From: Spirogloea muscicola
Lineage: Eukaryota > Streptophyta > Zygnematophyceae > Spirogloeales > Spirogloeaceae
Assembly: GCA_009602725.1 (NCBI GenBank)
Contig: WELB01000115.1
Location: forward strand, 409,005-450,375
Reading direction: 5' to 3'
Length of the DNA: 41,371 bases
The position numbers and the translations under genes are program-made. Positions 30,238 to 41,371 of this stretch are shown piece by piece. The notes under the pieces are model-generated. The model saw nothing but the letters and a program-made list of their open reading frames with translations. It made no database searches and had not been told where the DNA came from. Within the stretch, counting starts at the first letter, position 1, and every line of letters begins with the position of its first letter.

Positions 30238-33200
30238 ATGCGCCTCGGGCTAGCGCACCTTCTGCTCCTGCTGGCCATCCTGCTGGTCGCCGCACTGCCA
30301 CCAGCCGCGCCGTCGCAGGCACCGAGGTACTGCAGCTTCCACCAGCCCGCTCCGCAAGTGCTCGGCGGTCGGCCAGTATTGGGTATCAGTGTCCGTCAGC
30401 TCAACTGAGCACCTCAGTGACGGCTCGCCGCTGTCAGCTGTCGCTCGTCACACCGCGGGGCTGATTGCGGTCGAGCGCCGGGCACATGACTGCAAAGCCG
30501 GCTGCCGGTTCTGCCCTCTGGGTGATGCCCACTATTTGCCACCGCTTGCCTTCCTCTCGCCTAGGTCGCTCGACTGCCAAGATGACCTGCGGGGATTCGG
30601 CTCGCTTTCAACCACGTGCACGGTTGAGGAGACTGTGGACCTGGAGCTGGACGTAAGTCCCCCGCTCATTCCAGCCCCTCTTCACTTCCTCGTGTGCAGA
30701 GAGCTGTGATTCTCACGCTGCGAAGCTTCTAGCCTCGTTGTGCATGCTGCTGTCAGGCCGTGCTGGTGAAGCCACTCGATTGAGTGACTAGCAGATTGTG
30801 ACTTGTAGTCCATGTTGGCACTGTAGCTCTCAGCTGACATGTGCTCATGGAAATGATTGGCGAATTTTTACTGCTGAGGTTGCCAAACTTGATTTTTCAA
30901 TACAGCTTCCTACTCTTGATTATCTGATCATACCGTCAGGATCCTACAGGCGGTGATTGAGGGCAGAGGCAACCTGACGCTGAAGCCATCGGTGTCCTTG
31001 AACTGCTCGGTGCCCGACTGCGAGCTGCGGCTCATCCTGGGGGGGGCGCTTTACCTTGGAAAGGGCGCGTCCATCCTTGCTGGGGTTCTGGTCGTTGAGG
31101 TGCGTCGCGGTTGTCAAGGAATTCAGCAGCATGCTCTCTTGAGCAGATCAGCTTATTATATAGGCTGTGGGACTCTAAGGGTAGTTCTTCTTACCAGCGA
31201 CAGTCTGTCTTCTGACACCATACTGCACTCATCTCGCTGAGCACTCCTGATTGGTATCGATGGGCCAGGCGCACACTGCATACGTCGGCGAAGAGGCATA
31301 TATGAGCGCGAGGGGGCTTGGTGGCGAGCCACCGCCACAAACGAGCGGGACGCCAACCACGGTTGATGGCTCGGGCGCTGGGCATGGCGGGCGCGGTGCA
31401 AACTGCTCGGCACGTGAAGGTTGTGACAAGTGGAAAAGCCCTGAAAAGCCCTGCTGCTTTGCGTGGTGCTTGTGCCTATTGTGTTCTGTCTTTGCTCTTT
31501 CAAACATGGTGAGGACAAAGACAATCCCCACAGTCAGGAGTATGGTTGCTGAGACGTACATGTCAATATTGCTGTGCTGCAGCAAGTGATGTGTGGGGTG
31601 GGGACGGCTATGCGTGGTCGACTCTTGACAAGCCGTGGAAATGCGGGAGCAGAGGTGGCGGCCTTGGCAACGAGGAGGGCGGTGGCGCCGGAGGGGGCAG
31701 GGTGAACGTTACTGTGCATGGCACCCTTTACCTGCACGGTACCATTGACGCCGACGGCGCCGTTGCTCAGGACGGCGGGGGCGGCTCCGGTGGCAGCGTG
31801 GTTGTAAAAGCAGCGACGATGCAAGTCTCCTCTGTGCTCTTGATAGGCACCACCCTTTCTGCAAACGTCATCACATGGACAGTGGACTCAGCAACTGTTA
31901 CGTCATAGTCATGCTGGCTATTAGCAGATACATTTTGCTCACGTTGATTCTGGTTGGCCGGAATTTTGTGCATGCAGCGATGGTTCGCCTGAAGGGCGCA
32001 TCAGGGCCAATGGTGGTGCTGGCCATGCTGGGGGCGGGGGAGGAAGGGTGGCGTACGACTGCCCCGATCTACTTGGTGACTTCCAGATTAAAGCGCACGG
32101 TATCTTCCTGTACACGAAATCGATCACTGCTTGTCAAATGCGGCCGCGTTACTGGTGTTCAATTATGAAGAAGTGGCGTTTGATACTGAAGAAGCTGATA
32201 CTGCCTAAAATTGCACATAAACAATCAAGAAGGCTGCAAGCATTCAGTCGATTGCCCTTCTCGTGGTGGTTGAGACTTGGTGGTGCATCTGATGTGAATT
32301 TTTTTTAGAATTTTAATTAAATGGCTGAAGTTCGACGACCACAGTTGTCAGGTAGATTTGCTGCTGGATTTGCTGCTGCTAGATTTGCTGCTGAATGTGA
32401 GGACAAGCTTTAAGAAACTTCTAAGAGCATCGAGTCCATCCACCTTCCCCTCCCTCTACAGGAGGAGACAGCGAGCACTGTCCTGAGAACGCGGGGGCTG
32501 CAGGGACAATTTTTGACATCTCTGCACAAGCTCTCACCATCAGCAATAGCGGCTACTCTACAAGCACAGCGACTGAGCTGTTTGACTTTCGGCAGTATCC
32601 GCTTTGGGTCCACTTTCACCTTCAGGGGAATGCGAAGGTTGTGGTACTCTCACCATGGAGCAGAGTGCAGGTATGGTGTGAATTTCTGCACAAGCCGCTA
32701 TTCATGTATCATCTGCTGACACCACAATGTGGGTAATTAGAACAATGATCTATCTGACTGTTGTTACTCACACATCAATCACAGTCTTGTTGATGTGAAG
32801 GTGAATGAAGATGACTCAAGAGTGTAGCATTGCTGGCCCTTGCTTGACTGCAGGTGAGCAGCACGATTGTGCTGGGCGGGGGGGGGGAGCTTCTCTTTGG
32901 GTCTGTGGAAAGGGAGTCGACAGAGCTTGAGCTGATGGCACAGGCGATCAAGATGGAAGACTCCAGCATGCACCTCTTCAGTGGTGGCCTGAAGATTCAG
33001 GTCATGCGGCTGTCTCTCACAACCTCTCAGATTCACATTCGGCGTGGCATCTCTGTCTTGGACTCAGACCACCTGCAGCTCAAGGTCGGTTACAGAGCTG
33101 TTATGACCTCTGCTTCCATCATTTTCCCCATTCCTCTTTTCTTATACACTTAGTGGTGACTTGTCACATGCATTGCTTGTTCTCTCTTGTTGTATCTAGT

Positions 33201-36200
33201 CACAACATTGACATATGATCACAAACCCTGAATCTTGGTGTCAGTAAACTGTATGGATATTTGTATAGTTGCAAAGATGTATGTGTGATATGCAATGCTT
33301 GTTCCACGTGGATGTCATCTGTCATCAGCAACTTGTCTTCTGATTGCACTGTACATTCAGCTCGCCTGCCATTTTGGTGCAGGGTGGCTCCCGCATTACC
33401 TCTGGTAGCATCCTGGCAATGGTTGGGCAAGGTGTGCTGGAGCTTGGGGACGGGGACCTGATTGGGGCTGAGCGCCTCTTCTTGTCTCTTTACATCAGGG
33501 TGCAGGTTGGCCCTTGCTTGAGCCATATGGTTACCTCGTCCTTTGACTTGCATTACCATTGCACACGCTATTAAGATTGCCAGACAGAAACTCTCTGCCT
33601 TCACTGCACTAGGTGCTGTGAGATTGCTCCTTCTGAGACTTCTGTCCCCAGTGATGTCCTCAGGTAGGTTATGGAGGGAGCTTAGTCGCCCCATTGGAGG
33701 TCCCCTACTCCAGTCAAACGTACTCAACATGCTCACTCTTTCGTCCTTGCCTGCACTTCTGCTCTTGCTATTACATCAGTCGTGCATGTCAATTTTGATT
33801 TGGAGATTCTGTCCCCTGCAATCTGCACTCCATGTCTAGCTGCAGGCACATAAACATTGGCTGTCCTCTCGCTTGGAGGCAATTTGACATTTTTACAATA
33901 TCTGACATCTTCTGTGGGCCTGTTCCAACATCTTCACAATGCCCAGGAAAGATTTGCTCTACTGCGACACCACCTCCTGCCCCCGCGCGATTGTCGACAG
34001 CCCTGAGGACTGCTATCAGATGCTCCAGTCCCCATTCACTCTACAGATGTGCCGAGTGGAGGAAGTCATAGTCTTTGGCAACATCCATGGCAGCATCGTG
34101 CATATACAGCGGTCCAAGACAATCTCCATTGGCTACAGAGGGGAGCTGAGCTCCTCAGCTCTTGGTAAGAGTGCTGCCTCATTGTAGCTTGTGATCATCA
34201 CAAAGAATCTTGAAAAATCTGTCTGCGCCACAACTGAGACAAGAGCAAAAAGCCTCACTATTGGTCCTGAAGCAGTCAGCAAGAGCTTCTCGAATGCTCT
34301 CCAGGTTGTCCAGGAGAGTCGGGTGTTGGAAGAGGACAGAGCAGCAGGAAGGGAACCGGCGGCGGAGCAGGGCACGGGGGCCGAGGAGGCTTTGGATCTT
34401 TTAATGGAAGTGAGGCCGAGGGTGGGGACCCTTATGGGAGCGCTCATTTGCCCTGCGAGCTGGGCTCTGGCTCTGGCGCTGGCATGGCTGGCGAAAGCAA
34501 TGCTGGAGGGGGTGTCTTGGGTAAGTTCCGTCATCACATCGTTCCTTCTGAGTTTCCGTTGTTGTGGTCCATGTGAGCCTCTGCGTAGAACACACTTACC
34601 TGCTCAATCAACTCTTTGCAAGTGTCTAGTAGCTACTTTTTGGCAGTCTCTTGTTGTCATGCGCCAGTCTACCTACTCAGTCCATCTTGCTTCATGCATT
34701 TAAGCAACTCCACATGTTGACAAGAATTTGGGCCACTGCCAGTGTTGGGGTCAAAGGCCTATCCGGTGACACTGGAGGTAGACGGCAAATTGAGTGCGGA
34801 TGGACAAGGAGCCATATCCAACACCCTGGACCGCGGTATCTCGGGCAGGAGAGTGGTGGCGGAGTCAGGCGACTGGCAGCAAGAACGAGGAGGAGCTGGG
34901 GGAGGCTCAGGAGGGAGCCTGCTCCTCTTCATGCACCACTTGCAGCTTGGGGAGGACGGTGTCATCTCCTCGGTGGGCGGTGCCGGGGATTCAGTGGGCG
35001 GCGGCGGTGGTGGAGGAGGACGGATATACTTTTATTGGGAGAACTCGGCAGTTGGCGAGGCTTACGTGGAGCGGGCGAATGTCAGCGGCCGCATTACGAC
35101 AAGGTATGACTTATTGACCATCATTCTTAATGGTTGAATTACTTCTTCAAGATTGTTTGGAGTAGGCTGAACTGTCTGTTGTCAAACTTACATCTGCCTT
35201 GGTCATAGTAACTGAGTAATGTTGATGTTGTAGGTCAGTAGAGGAACTGACGGCAAATGATGATAATGCACAGCATTGCCGTGTCTTGGGCGCCTTCAAG
35301 TTGGACTCTCAGATGTCTTGTTTGAGCTGCATGCATTCTCAAAGCATCTAGAATTTCATGGTATTTACTGAATTTTGAGTGTAGACCTGACTGACCTGAT
35401 GCTCCAACTTGCAGCGGAGGTGTTGGCAGCCCTGGAGGGGGGAGGGGCGACGCTGGCACCCTCCACACTGCAGACTGCCCGGCAGGGCTTGCTGGGGTCT
35501 TTTGCCAGGTTATGCGATGCTGTGGCTTGAGTTGGTGCCGTGTTGTCATCATAGCTTCTCTGTGGGCCACTGATTGTTCTCCATAATTCTCAATGCATGC
35601 GTCTGGTTCACAATGCGTGCAGGAATGCCCCCTAGGGACATACAAGGACGAACACGGTTCAGACCCCGCGCTCTGCAAGCCCTGCTCCACAGCCATGCTC
35701 CCCCACCATGCATACTTTGTTCAGGTCCGAGGTGTGTGTTTGCAAGGCCCCTGGTCGCATGTAGATGCCTGTATTGTGTTTTTAATGGACATTCGGGACA
35801 TCGTAGACAAGGGACACTTGGACTGCTGTATCACAGCTGTGTAGCTTGACCTGATGCATGAAAGAATGTATAGTGAGCCGGATACTGCTGGTTCAGTAGC
35901 CATTATCTGCTTGTGAGGCTGCCTGTGCTGTTGACTCAGTTGCTCAATTACTTTCTCTGAGCTCACCAAGCCTTGAGCTGACTGTGCACTGAAAGTCAAT
36001 TGGCATGTGACAGGCGGCGTGCCCAGTCTGCCATGCCCATACCAGTGCGTCAGCAGCCGCTACAGCCTGCCCCACTGCAACACCATGCTGGAGGACCTGA
36101 TTGCCACGTTTGGCGGCCCCTGGCTGTTCACAATCATCTCCACCCTCGTCCTGCTCATGCTCGCGCTGACGCTGAGCGTCGCTCGCATGAAGCTTGTGGG

Positions 36201-39200
36201 CAGCGACGAGTTCACGGCGCCCTCCCCCCACCACCCTGACACTGGCAGCTTGATCGACCACTCCTTCCCCTTTCTTGAGTCTCTCAATGAGGTACTTCTC
36301 TGAGCATCTCTGCTGCTCAGGCTTCTCTATACTTTGTCATTGCATAAGATTGCTGCAGCCGAGCGCACTGCCAATGTGCACTAGTTGCACCATCTAGAGC
36401 CCTCAGTCAAGGCAGCGCAGTCCATTGCATAAGCCTTGCTCTTTGATCTGCGAGTGCAGGTCATGGAAGCGACGCGGGTGGAGGAGTCAGCGGGCCATGT
36501 GTACCGCATCCACCTCATGGGCTGCAATGCGTTCCTCGAGCCATTCCACCTGCCGCACACGCCGCCGGATGCGGTTGCGGACCTCGTCTACGAGGACGCG
36601 TACAATCGCTTTGCCGAGGACGTGAATGCATTGGCGGCGTTCCAGTGGTGGGAGGGCTGTGTCTATGGCGTCCTGATCGTGCTGTCGCTGCCTCTGGCAT
36701 ATACGTGGCAGCAGTGGAGCCGCCGGCACAAGGTGAAGCGGCTCCGCGATTTTGTCCACACGGAGTATGATCACTCCTGCCTCCGGTCGTGCCGCTCTCG
36801 GGCTCTGTATGAGGGCCTGAAGGTCAGTGCTGTTCACGGTTGATTGCTTGCTTTCATTACATCAGCCAGTGACTTGTACATCACATGCTAGCCCACCTTG
36901 TTTCATCCACCAGACTCCACCTTGACCATTTATCTGCTTATGTGTGAATTGAAGACCAGCTGCGGTTGTACCTCATCAGGTCTTTAACAAATCTGTGGCA
37001 AAGCAATGTAAACGGCCTGCCGTGGAAGGCAGATAAGAGTCTGGGCTTACGACATTCCGGTGCAGGTTTCTGCGACGCCAGACTTGACTCTTGCGTATAT
37101 CGATGTCTTCCTGGGAGGGGATGAGAAGCGCAGCGACCTGCCTCCGAGCCTGAAGGACCGCCTCCCGATGGCTCTTGTCTTCGCTGGTGACGCTTCCTAC
37201 ATGGCTCCGTACCAGCTGCACTCTGATAACCTCCTCACTAGCCTCCTTGGCCAGGTACACAGGAGTCTAGGAAGAGACTCCTTCTCATAGAATTGTTGGA
37301 GGTCCACTTGTGCACAGATGGGACTTTTGGTCATCCAACTATAAGCTGACATTGTCTGCTCTGCAGCTCTCTGCAAATAGCCTTCTATGAAGGTCTTCAT
37401 CAGCCTCGATCTTGCTGTTATCTCAGGAGGTACCTGCGACCTTGTGGTATCGCTTTGTGGGCGGTCTGAATGTGCACCTGCGCACAGTGCGAAGAGGATT
37501 GCTGTGCTCCACGCTAGAGCCGGTCATAGCATGGCTATCATCACACGCCATGCCGACTCTCGCTCTGCATGGCCTGCAGCTCAGCCTGGCCTGGTTCCAG
37601 GTATGTTGCACGTTACCTCCACAGTGATGTTGTGAAGTTCGTATGTATACGAATTTTGAGCCTCTCAAAAGCTGCAGTTCCATGTCTCATCATGAGGAGT
37701 TGCTTGACATGTTCCTGTCTGGATGGTCAAGGCCACGGCCTCAGGTTACTACCAGCTGGGCTTGTTGCTGAGCAAGGTGGAGTCTGTCGACTCCGATAAC
37801 TCCAGCCCTGCTGGATGGCGAAACAAGTACGGACATTATTCCTCCATCGTTTCATCAGGCCTTGTGTAATATCAGCACCAAGTCAAAGTTTAGGGAAATT
37901 TGTCATTGCAGATGTACTGCCGGCTGTTCTGCACAGACCATCCAGGATGTGGGCAGCATTAACTGCAGCTGAGTTGCCGTGAGAATGCAGGCCGAATGTC
38001 GTAAAGATGCCACTGCTCGAGCACCAGTGGCCGCATACACTACACCCGCATGCAGTGCGCCGGCGGATGGGCGGTGGCATCATTGACAGCGGCAATGTAC
38101 GGCAGCTGGAGGACACCAGGGATGTGACATTCCTCCTCGGATGGCTCCTTGCCAACACACTCCCCCTGGGCCATGACGTGAGTACCTGTGATTTGCTGGG
38201 AGATTATTCCCTGCTTCTGCAGCTTCTTAACAATCTTGACAAGATTCTTGCTAAGTAATTGTCATATGCAGTGCTTCAATTCCTTGTTCTGGGTGCAACT
38301 CACTCACACAGGTTGCCCTGTACAGGCCATGGTTGGGCTGGCCATGTCGCTGCTACTGGTGGCAGACATGTGCCTTTCATTCCTCACGCTCCTCCAGTTC
38401 TACTCCATCTCGCTCGAGGCGTTCCTGTGCGTCCTCCTCATTCTGCCCTTGACGCCACTAGTCTCCGCAGCTGCCGGCCTAAACGCCCTTTTCAGCCTGG
38501 CGCCGAAACGGGCGGCTGGCCTCAGCCGGCTCTATGGCCTCTGGAATGCAACCTCCTTAGTAAATGCTGTGAGTATTTTTTGCCTCGGTCCTGTCGCTAA
38601 TCTCTACAAAAGCCGTCGCCACAGCATTCATCACCACCATCCCCACCTTATCTTTCGATAGGGCTACAAGCAGAGATCTAGATGCGGCCGATGTAAGAGC
38701 TTCGCAAGCTATTTTGTCTTTGTGTGTCAATCTGGAGCAGGGCGAAGTCAGCTGATAATGGCTGCCTCCTGAGTGGCAAGGTTGTGTCTTGGTTGTAAAA
38801 AGTTGTTGTAAAAAGACCAGTGAAGATCATCGGCTTGATTCTAACTAAGCAATCCGTACCTTAACACTCCTGGTACATAAGCTCGTTATAACTGAAAACA
38901 TCAACCACGATACCCTAATTAAAAACCTCAACTTTCACCCTTTTCCTTTGATTTGTCTCGAGCTATTTGGCAGTTCTTCTGTGTTGCTCACAAGTCTGTC
39001 AATGCTTGCGTTAAGCCAATTCTGTCTTGCATGAGCTCCACATTGGTGACCTTCAGGCGGCTGACATTGCAGCAAGTTCTGAACTCCGACTTGATAGGAC
39101 AGAGATCTTACAAAGCACATGCTTACTTCTCTGATGTATTGCTGCCCTGGACGATGTTGTGACTGCAGCTGGTGGCACTAATATATGGCTTTGCCGAGCA

Positions 39201-39666
39201 CGAGAGCAACAAGAGTACGGGGCAATCTTCTCCTGGGCTTGTCCCGTAAGTCCCGTATCATCTCAGCCTAGGAAACATGACAATTTGTGATGTCTGGCCA
39301 GAGGGGCCACCGTAGACAGTAGGTGACCTCGTCCAGTACAAGTACTGAACTGCCATCTAGTGACAGCTTCATGCGTCATTCGCAAGACTTAGCTGAGAAG
39401 GCTAGGAACACGAGGTACAATGATGGATGCCAAAGTACAAAGATGTTGTCTGTGCTTCAAGTTCTGTGGCAAACCAGTCTGATGCAGACAGCTTACCATT
39501 CTGCAGGCCTGGGCCAGAGCATGGTTGGGGGTGGTGCCTCCTTCCAGCACTGCTGATCGCCTGCAAGTGCCTGCAAGCACGCACGATTGATTGCCACGTC
39601 GCCAACCTTGAGGTCCAGGACCGCACGCTGCTCAGCGCTGACCAACGAGAATTTTGGGACGGATGA
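30238..39666 (+). CDS. Large glycine-rich multi-pass membrane protein (At5g11700-like)
   Basis: Homologue of large plant glycine-rich proteins of unknown function (Arabidopsis At5g11700, At4g32920, At5g47020), about 1,400 residues. Resolved exons: 30238-30326, 30565-30652, 30950-31099, 31269-31419, 31583-31820, 31978-32099, 32462-32670, 32854-33084, 33383-33505, 33947-34164, 34305-34520, 34743-35103, 35415-35508, 35623-35731, 36014-36291, 36460-36822, 37066-37254, 37427-37600, 37732 to about 37850, about 38058-38177, 38326-38568, 39169-39245, 39507-39666 (TGA). A signal peptide (MRLGLAHLLLLLAILLVAAL) is followed by an extracytoplasmic part with PPPQTSGTP, AGHGGRGA and GGGGGGRI runs, and a Cys-rich CPLGTYKDEHGSDPALCKPC module. 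Then come membrane segments (WLFTIISTLVLLMLALTL, YGVLIVLSLPLAY, VGLAMSLLLVADM and more) with SFPFLESLNE, EYDHSCLRSCRSRALYEGLK, FLGGDEK and a C-terminal CHVANLEVQDR. Unresolved: 33506-33946 (a small exon with GGPLLQSN) and 37850-38060. Intron 5 (31821-31977) has a GC donor. Confidence 0.92.
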
Positions 39667-40145
39667 GATTCTGCACTGCCCAATGTTCCACAGTGCACTG
39701 TGCAGAGATATGAGTGCCGGCTATAGTGATGGCGACACTCCTGCATGGCTTGTCACCATGCAAAGCACTGATTCTTTCCAGTCACATTCAGGATAAAGAT
39801 GGTAATTTGGACATTTTTGGCCTTGCTGCAACACTGTGATTTGATGACCAAGAACTTAAGAGGTCTAGCAAGCATGCTGACCATGTTGCGCGGCGGCAAG
39901 ATTTTCACATGTAAGTTGGCTTGTGGGTCGTCAGCATCACCCTCATGGGCAGACAATGATTGCTCAGCCCAGACACTGCTGTTTGTGCATAGCAGCCACC
40001 TGAATGAATTGCACAGTGGACCTAGGGTAGCTGTAACTCTGGTCCTCGTCTCGTCGGGGTCCAGTCTGCTGGTGCTGAGTCGCTTTGCCAGGACGACAAG
40101 AACCTCTCCAAACTGCAATTGTTGCCCCCACTCTTGTCTACTCTA
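39667..40145. other. 3' flank; no supported gene
   Basis: Open frames run on both strands (39799-40146 plus, 40118-39753 minus). The minus one includes RLSTSRLDPDETRTRVTATL, but no family is recognised and no splice model supports either. Confidence 0.3.
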
Positions 40146-40149
40146 ATCC

Positions 40150-40240
40150 GGTTGGTTCTCCACAGCCTTCTTCGACGGAAGGAAGACTCATTTAGTAGAG
40201 GCGAAGGCTGTGATTGGCCAGCCCAGAAAAATGCATGAAT
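40150..40240 (-). mobile_element. LINE-E-type hairpin tail, inverted
   Basis: On the minus strand: TTTTTCTGGGCTGGCCAATC, then ACAGCCTTCGCCTCTACT. The plus strand also has CACAGCCTTC (about 40164) and GAAGGCTGTG (about 40204) as an inverted repeat. Related to 10700-10765 and 40497-40560. Confidence 0.65.
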
Positions 40241-40324
40241 AGAAAGAAAGCCCGAAGCCCCTCGATCATGCTTGATCTATCTGGCTTGATGGTGCGTTTA
40301 GGAAAACAGCATACATGAGTAACA

Positions 40325-40392
40325 GAGGGCCAGAGCAGCCAAGTACAAAGGCAAGCACATGTTAAGGTTGGCCACCTGCTGCTACACGGTGC
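40325..40392 (-). mobile_element. LINE-B 3' tail, inverted fragment
   Basis: GCCAAGTACAAAGGCAAGCA, then CATGTTAAGGTTGGCCACCT and GCTGCTA are the reverse complement of the B tail (compare 4738-4782). The coding end is missing. Confidence 0.6.
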
Positions 40393-40489
40393 TGCTAACG
40401 GTGCTTTTCACGCTTAAGGTGCCCAGAAGCTGGCGACTTAGCATCAACCCATGCCAGGGCGTGAAGGCATCCTGGAAGAAAAGGGGCTC

Positions 40490-40675
40490 TTCCAATATAA
40501 GACGCTCTTTCTGGGCTGGCCAACCACAGCCATCGCCCTCCACTGGAAGATGTCTCTCTCTTTCAAGTACTTCCTCTAGACTGCGGCTGCTCACTAGGGG
40601 ATATTGGGCCACCCGTGGCCACTTGACTGAAGGCTCTATGGGCTGGCCTTTCCAAGCCATTTCTTTTTAAAGAGC
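40490..40675 (+). mobile_element. LINE 3' end, family E
   Basis: It opens with TTTCTGGGCTGGCCAACCAC and an AGCCATCGCCC hairpin tail. A coding end RLRLLTRGYWATRGH (about 40570-40620) follows, then a second hairpin, GGGCTGGCCTTTCCAAGCC (40640-40658), and TTTCTTTTTAA. The TRGY ending links it to the other LINE families. Confidence 0.6.
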
Positions 40676-40799
40676 TGTCATATAGTTCTATCGCACAGCG
40701 GTGGTGGGGGAAGGGCAAGCCCCAATATAGTGAAAGAGTGTCTGCGCGCATCCCGGAGGACGATGTCGGTGCTCCACCAGGGCGTCGCTGCAAAGTGCG

Positions 40800-40919
40800 T
40801 GGCTAGGCCTCAGCCGTCCGTGTATTAGCCACTCTCGTACCGGCAGCGACCTCAGCTTTCAGGAACCCAGTCTCTCTGACCCGAGGCTGCTTAGCAGGGG
40901 TTACAGATGACTGCCTCCT
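40800..40919 (+). mobile_element. LINE 3' coding end, plus strand, abutting an inverted copy
   Basis: TTCAGGAACCCAGTCTCTCT, then GACCCGAGGCTGCTTAGCAG encodes FQEPSLSDPRLLSRGYR and stops at about 40910. It is close to family A (FHEPSISDVRLLSRGYR). Its own hairpin tail is missing; the next sequence is the inverted family A tail. Confidence 0.7.
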
Positions 40920-41371
40920 CAAAGAAGAAAGAAGAAAGTGCTCGCCCATTGAGAATAGGGGCTGGAACAACCAGCCCGAAAAAGAATGAACAGAGTACGA
41001 GAAGGGGGCAAGGGAAGCGCTAAGTAACAGAAACAAAGCTGCTACGAGACACTCAGTAACCCCTGCTAAGCAGCCGCAGATCAGAGATGCTGGGCTCCTG
41101 GAAGTGGGTCCCCTGGCCAGAGCCAGAGGCAGCAGCGAGGGCTCTGCCGGCACGAAGGTGCAGCGCCCGGGCCATGGACCTCTGCAGCGAGACGGCCAGG
41201 CGCATTCGATACACTTGCGCCAGCGACCCGGCTGCAGGGAAGTCAACCGGTTCCCCATGGAAGCGCCGGGCGATGGTGTGGCGGGCGAGCTGGGTGAGCA
41301 GCTCGAGCCACCGAGCGCCCAGCACCCCATGTGTGTCGATGGCCAACGGGAAGAACTCGTCTTCCCGCGGA
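40920..41371 (-). mobile_element. LINE 3' end, family A, inverted (cut by window edge)
   Basis: The minus strand reads FFPLAIDTHGVLGARWLELL, GSLAQVYRMRLAVSLQRS and ISDLRLLSRGY (stop about 41053). The 3' UTR follows with the hairpin GGGCTGGTTGTTCCAGCCCC and the CTATTCTCAATGGGCGAGCA tail, ending in repeated TTCTTC. It is very similar to 9540-9970, so these are two fairly young copies of one family. Confidence 0.85.

Noticed and set aside
33506-33946. A third GC-AG intron (TACATCAGGGT|GCAGGT) after exon 9 of the glycine-rich gene
   Set aside because: Other combinations with GT donors are equally consistent and the small exon carrying GGPLLQSN cannot be placed with certainty.

Overview
This is nuclear DNA of a photosynthetic eukaryote, most likely a green alga. 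Evidence: spliced genes for cytosolic ribosomal protein eL8, a U2B''/U1A-type snRNP protein, a FdC1-type plastid ferredoxin and a uridine nucleosidase; a large glycine-rich membrane protein of the land-plant At5g11700 type; TTTAGGG-type telomere motifs in a promoter; and a copia retrotransposon beside many LINE 3' ends. Mid-range GC and introns of roughly 100-300 bp would fit a trebouxiophyte such as Coccomyxa. That placement is inference; the gene identities are read from motifs.

Layout. 1-0.3 kb: LINE 3' end. 0.4-1.4 kb: unrecognised, degenerate-looking minus-strand coding pieces. 1.5-4.1 kb (-): alpha/beta hydrolase. 4.3-5.4 kb: pile-up of LINE 3' ends. 5.7-8.8 kb (-): decayed Ty3/gypsy element. 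9.2-11.2 kb: more LINE 3' ends. 11.3-13.9 kb (-): uridine nucleosidase, nine exons, all junctions resolved. 14.3-16.1 kb: nested hairpin repeats and LINE ends around an unrecognised ORF. 16.4-18.2 kb (+): RPL7A/eL8. 18.3-19.9 kb (-): unrecognised spliced gene. 20.1-20.7 kb (-): FdC1, its 5' end lost in a poly-T/N gap. 21.4-23.1 kb (+): U2B''. 24.1-24.4 kb: LINE-C end interrupted by a 69-bp insert. 24.5-29.7 kb (+): intact copia element with LTRs that look identical and a 5-bp target duplication. 30.2-39.7 kb (+): about 24-exon gene for the glycine-rich multi-pass membrane protein. 39.7-41.4 kb: LINE ends, two of them tail to tail.

The host genes are unrelated housekeeping genes with no shared pathway. 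The unifying theme is retrotransposition. At least five LINE families (called A-E here) leave 3' ends on both strands. In A, D and E the 3' UTR carries a GGCTG...CAGCC hairpin. In at least three places a unit of only 52-69 bp, little more than this hairpin and tail, sits between short direct repeats, twice inside an older copy of itself. The copia element has a primer-binding site that appears to pair with the anticodon arm of initiator tRNA-Met, and the ATG of that site is in frame with gag-pol. Two introns use GC-AG rather than GT-AG borders, each required to keep the frame.
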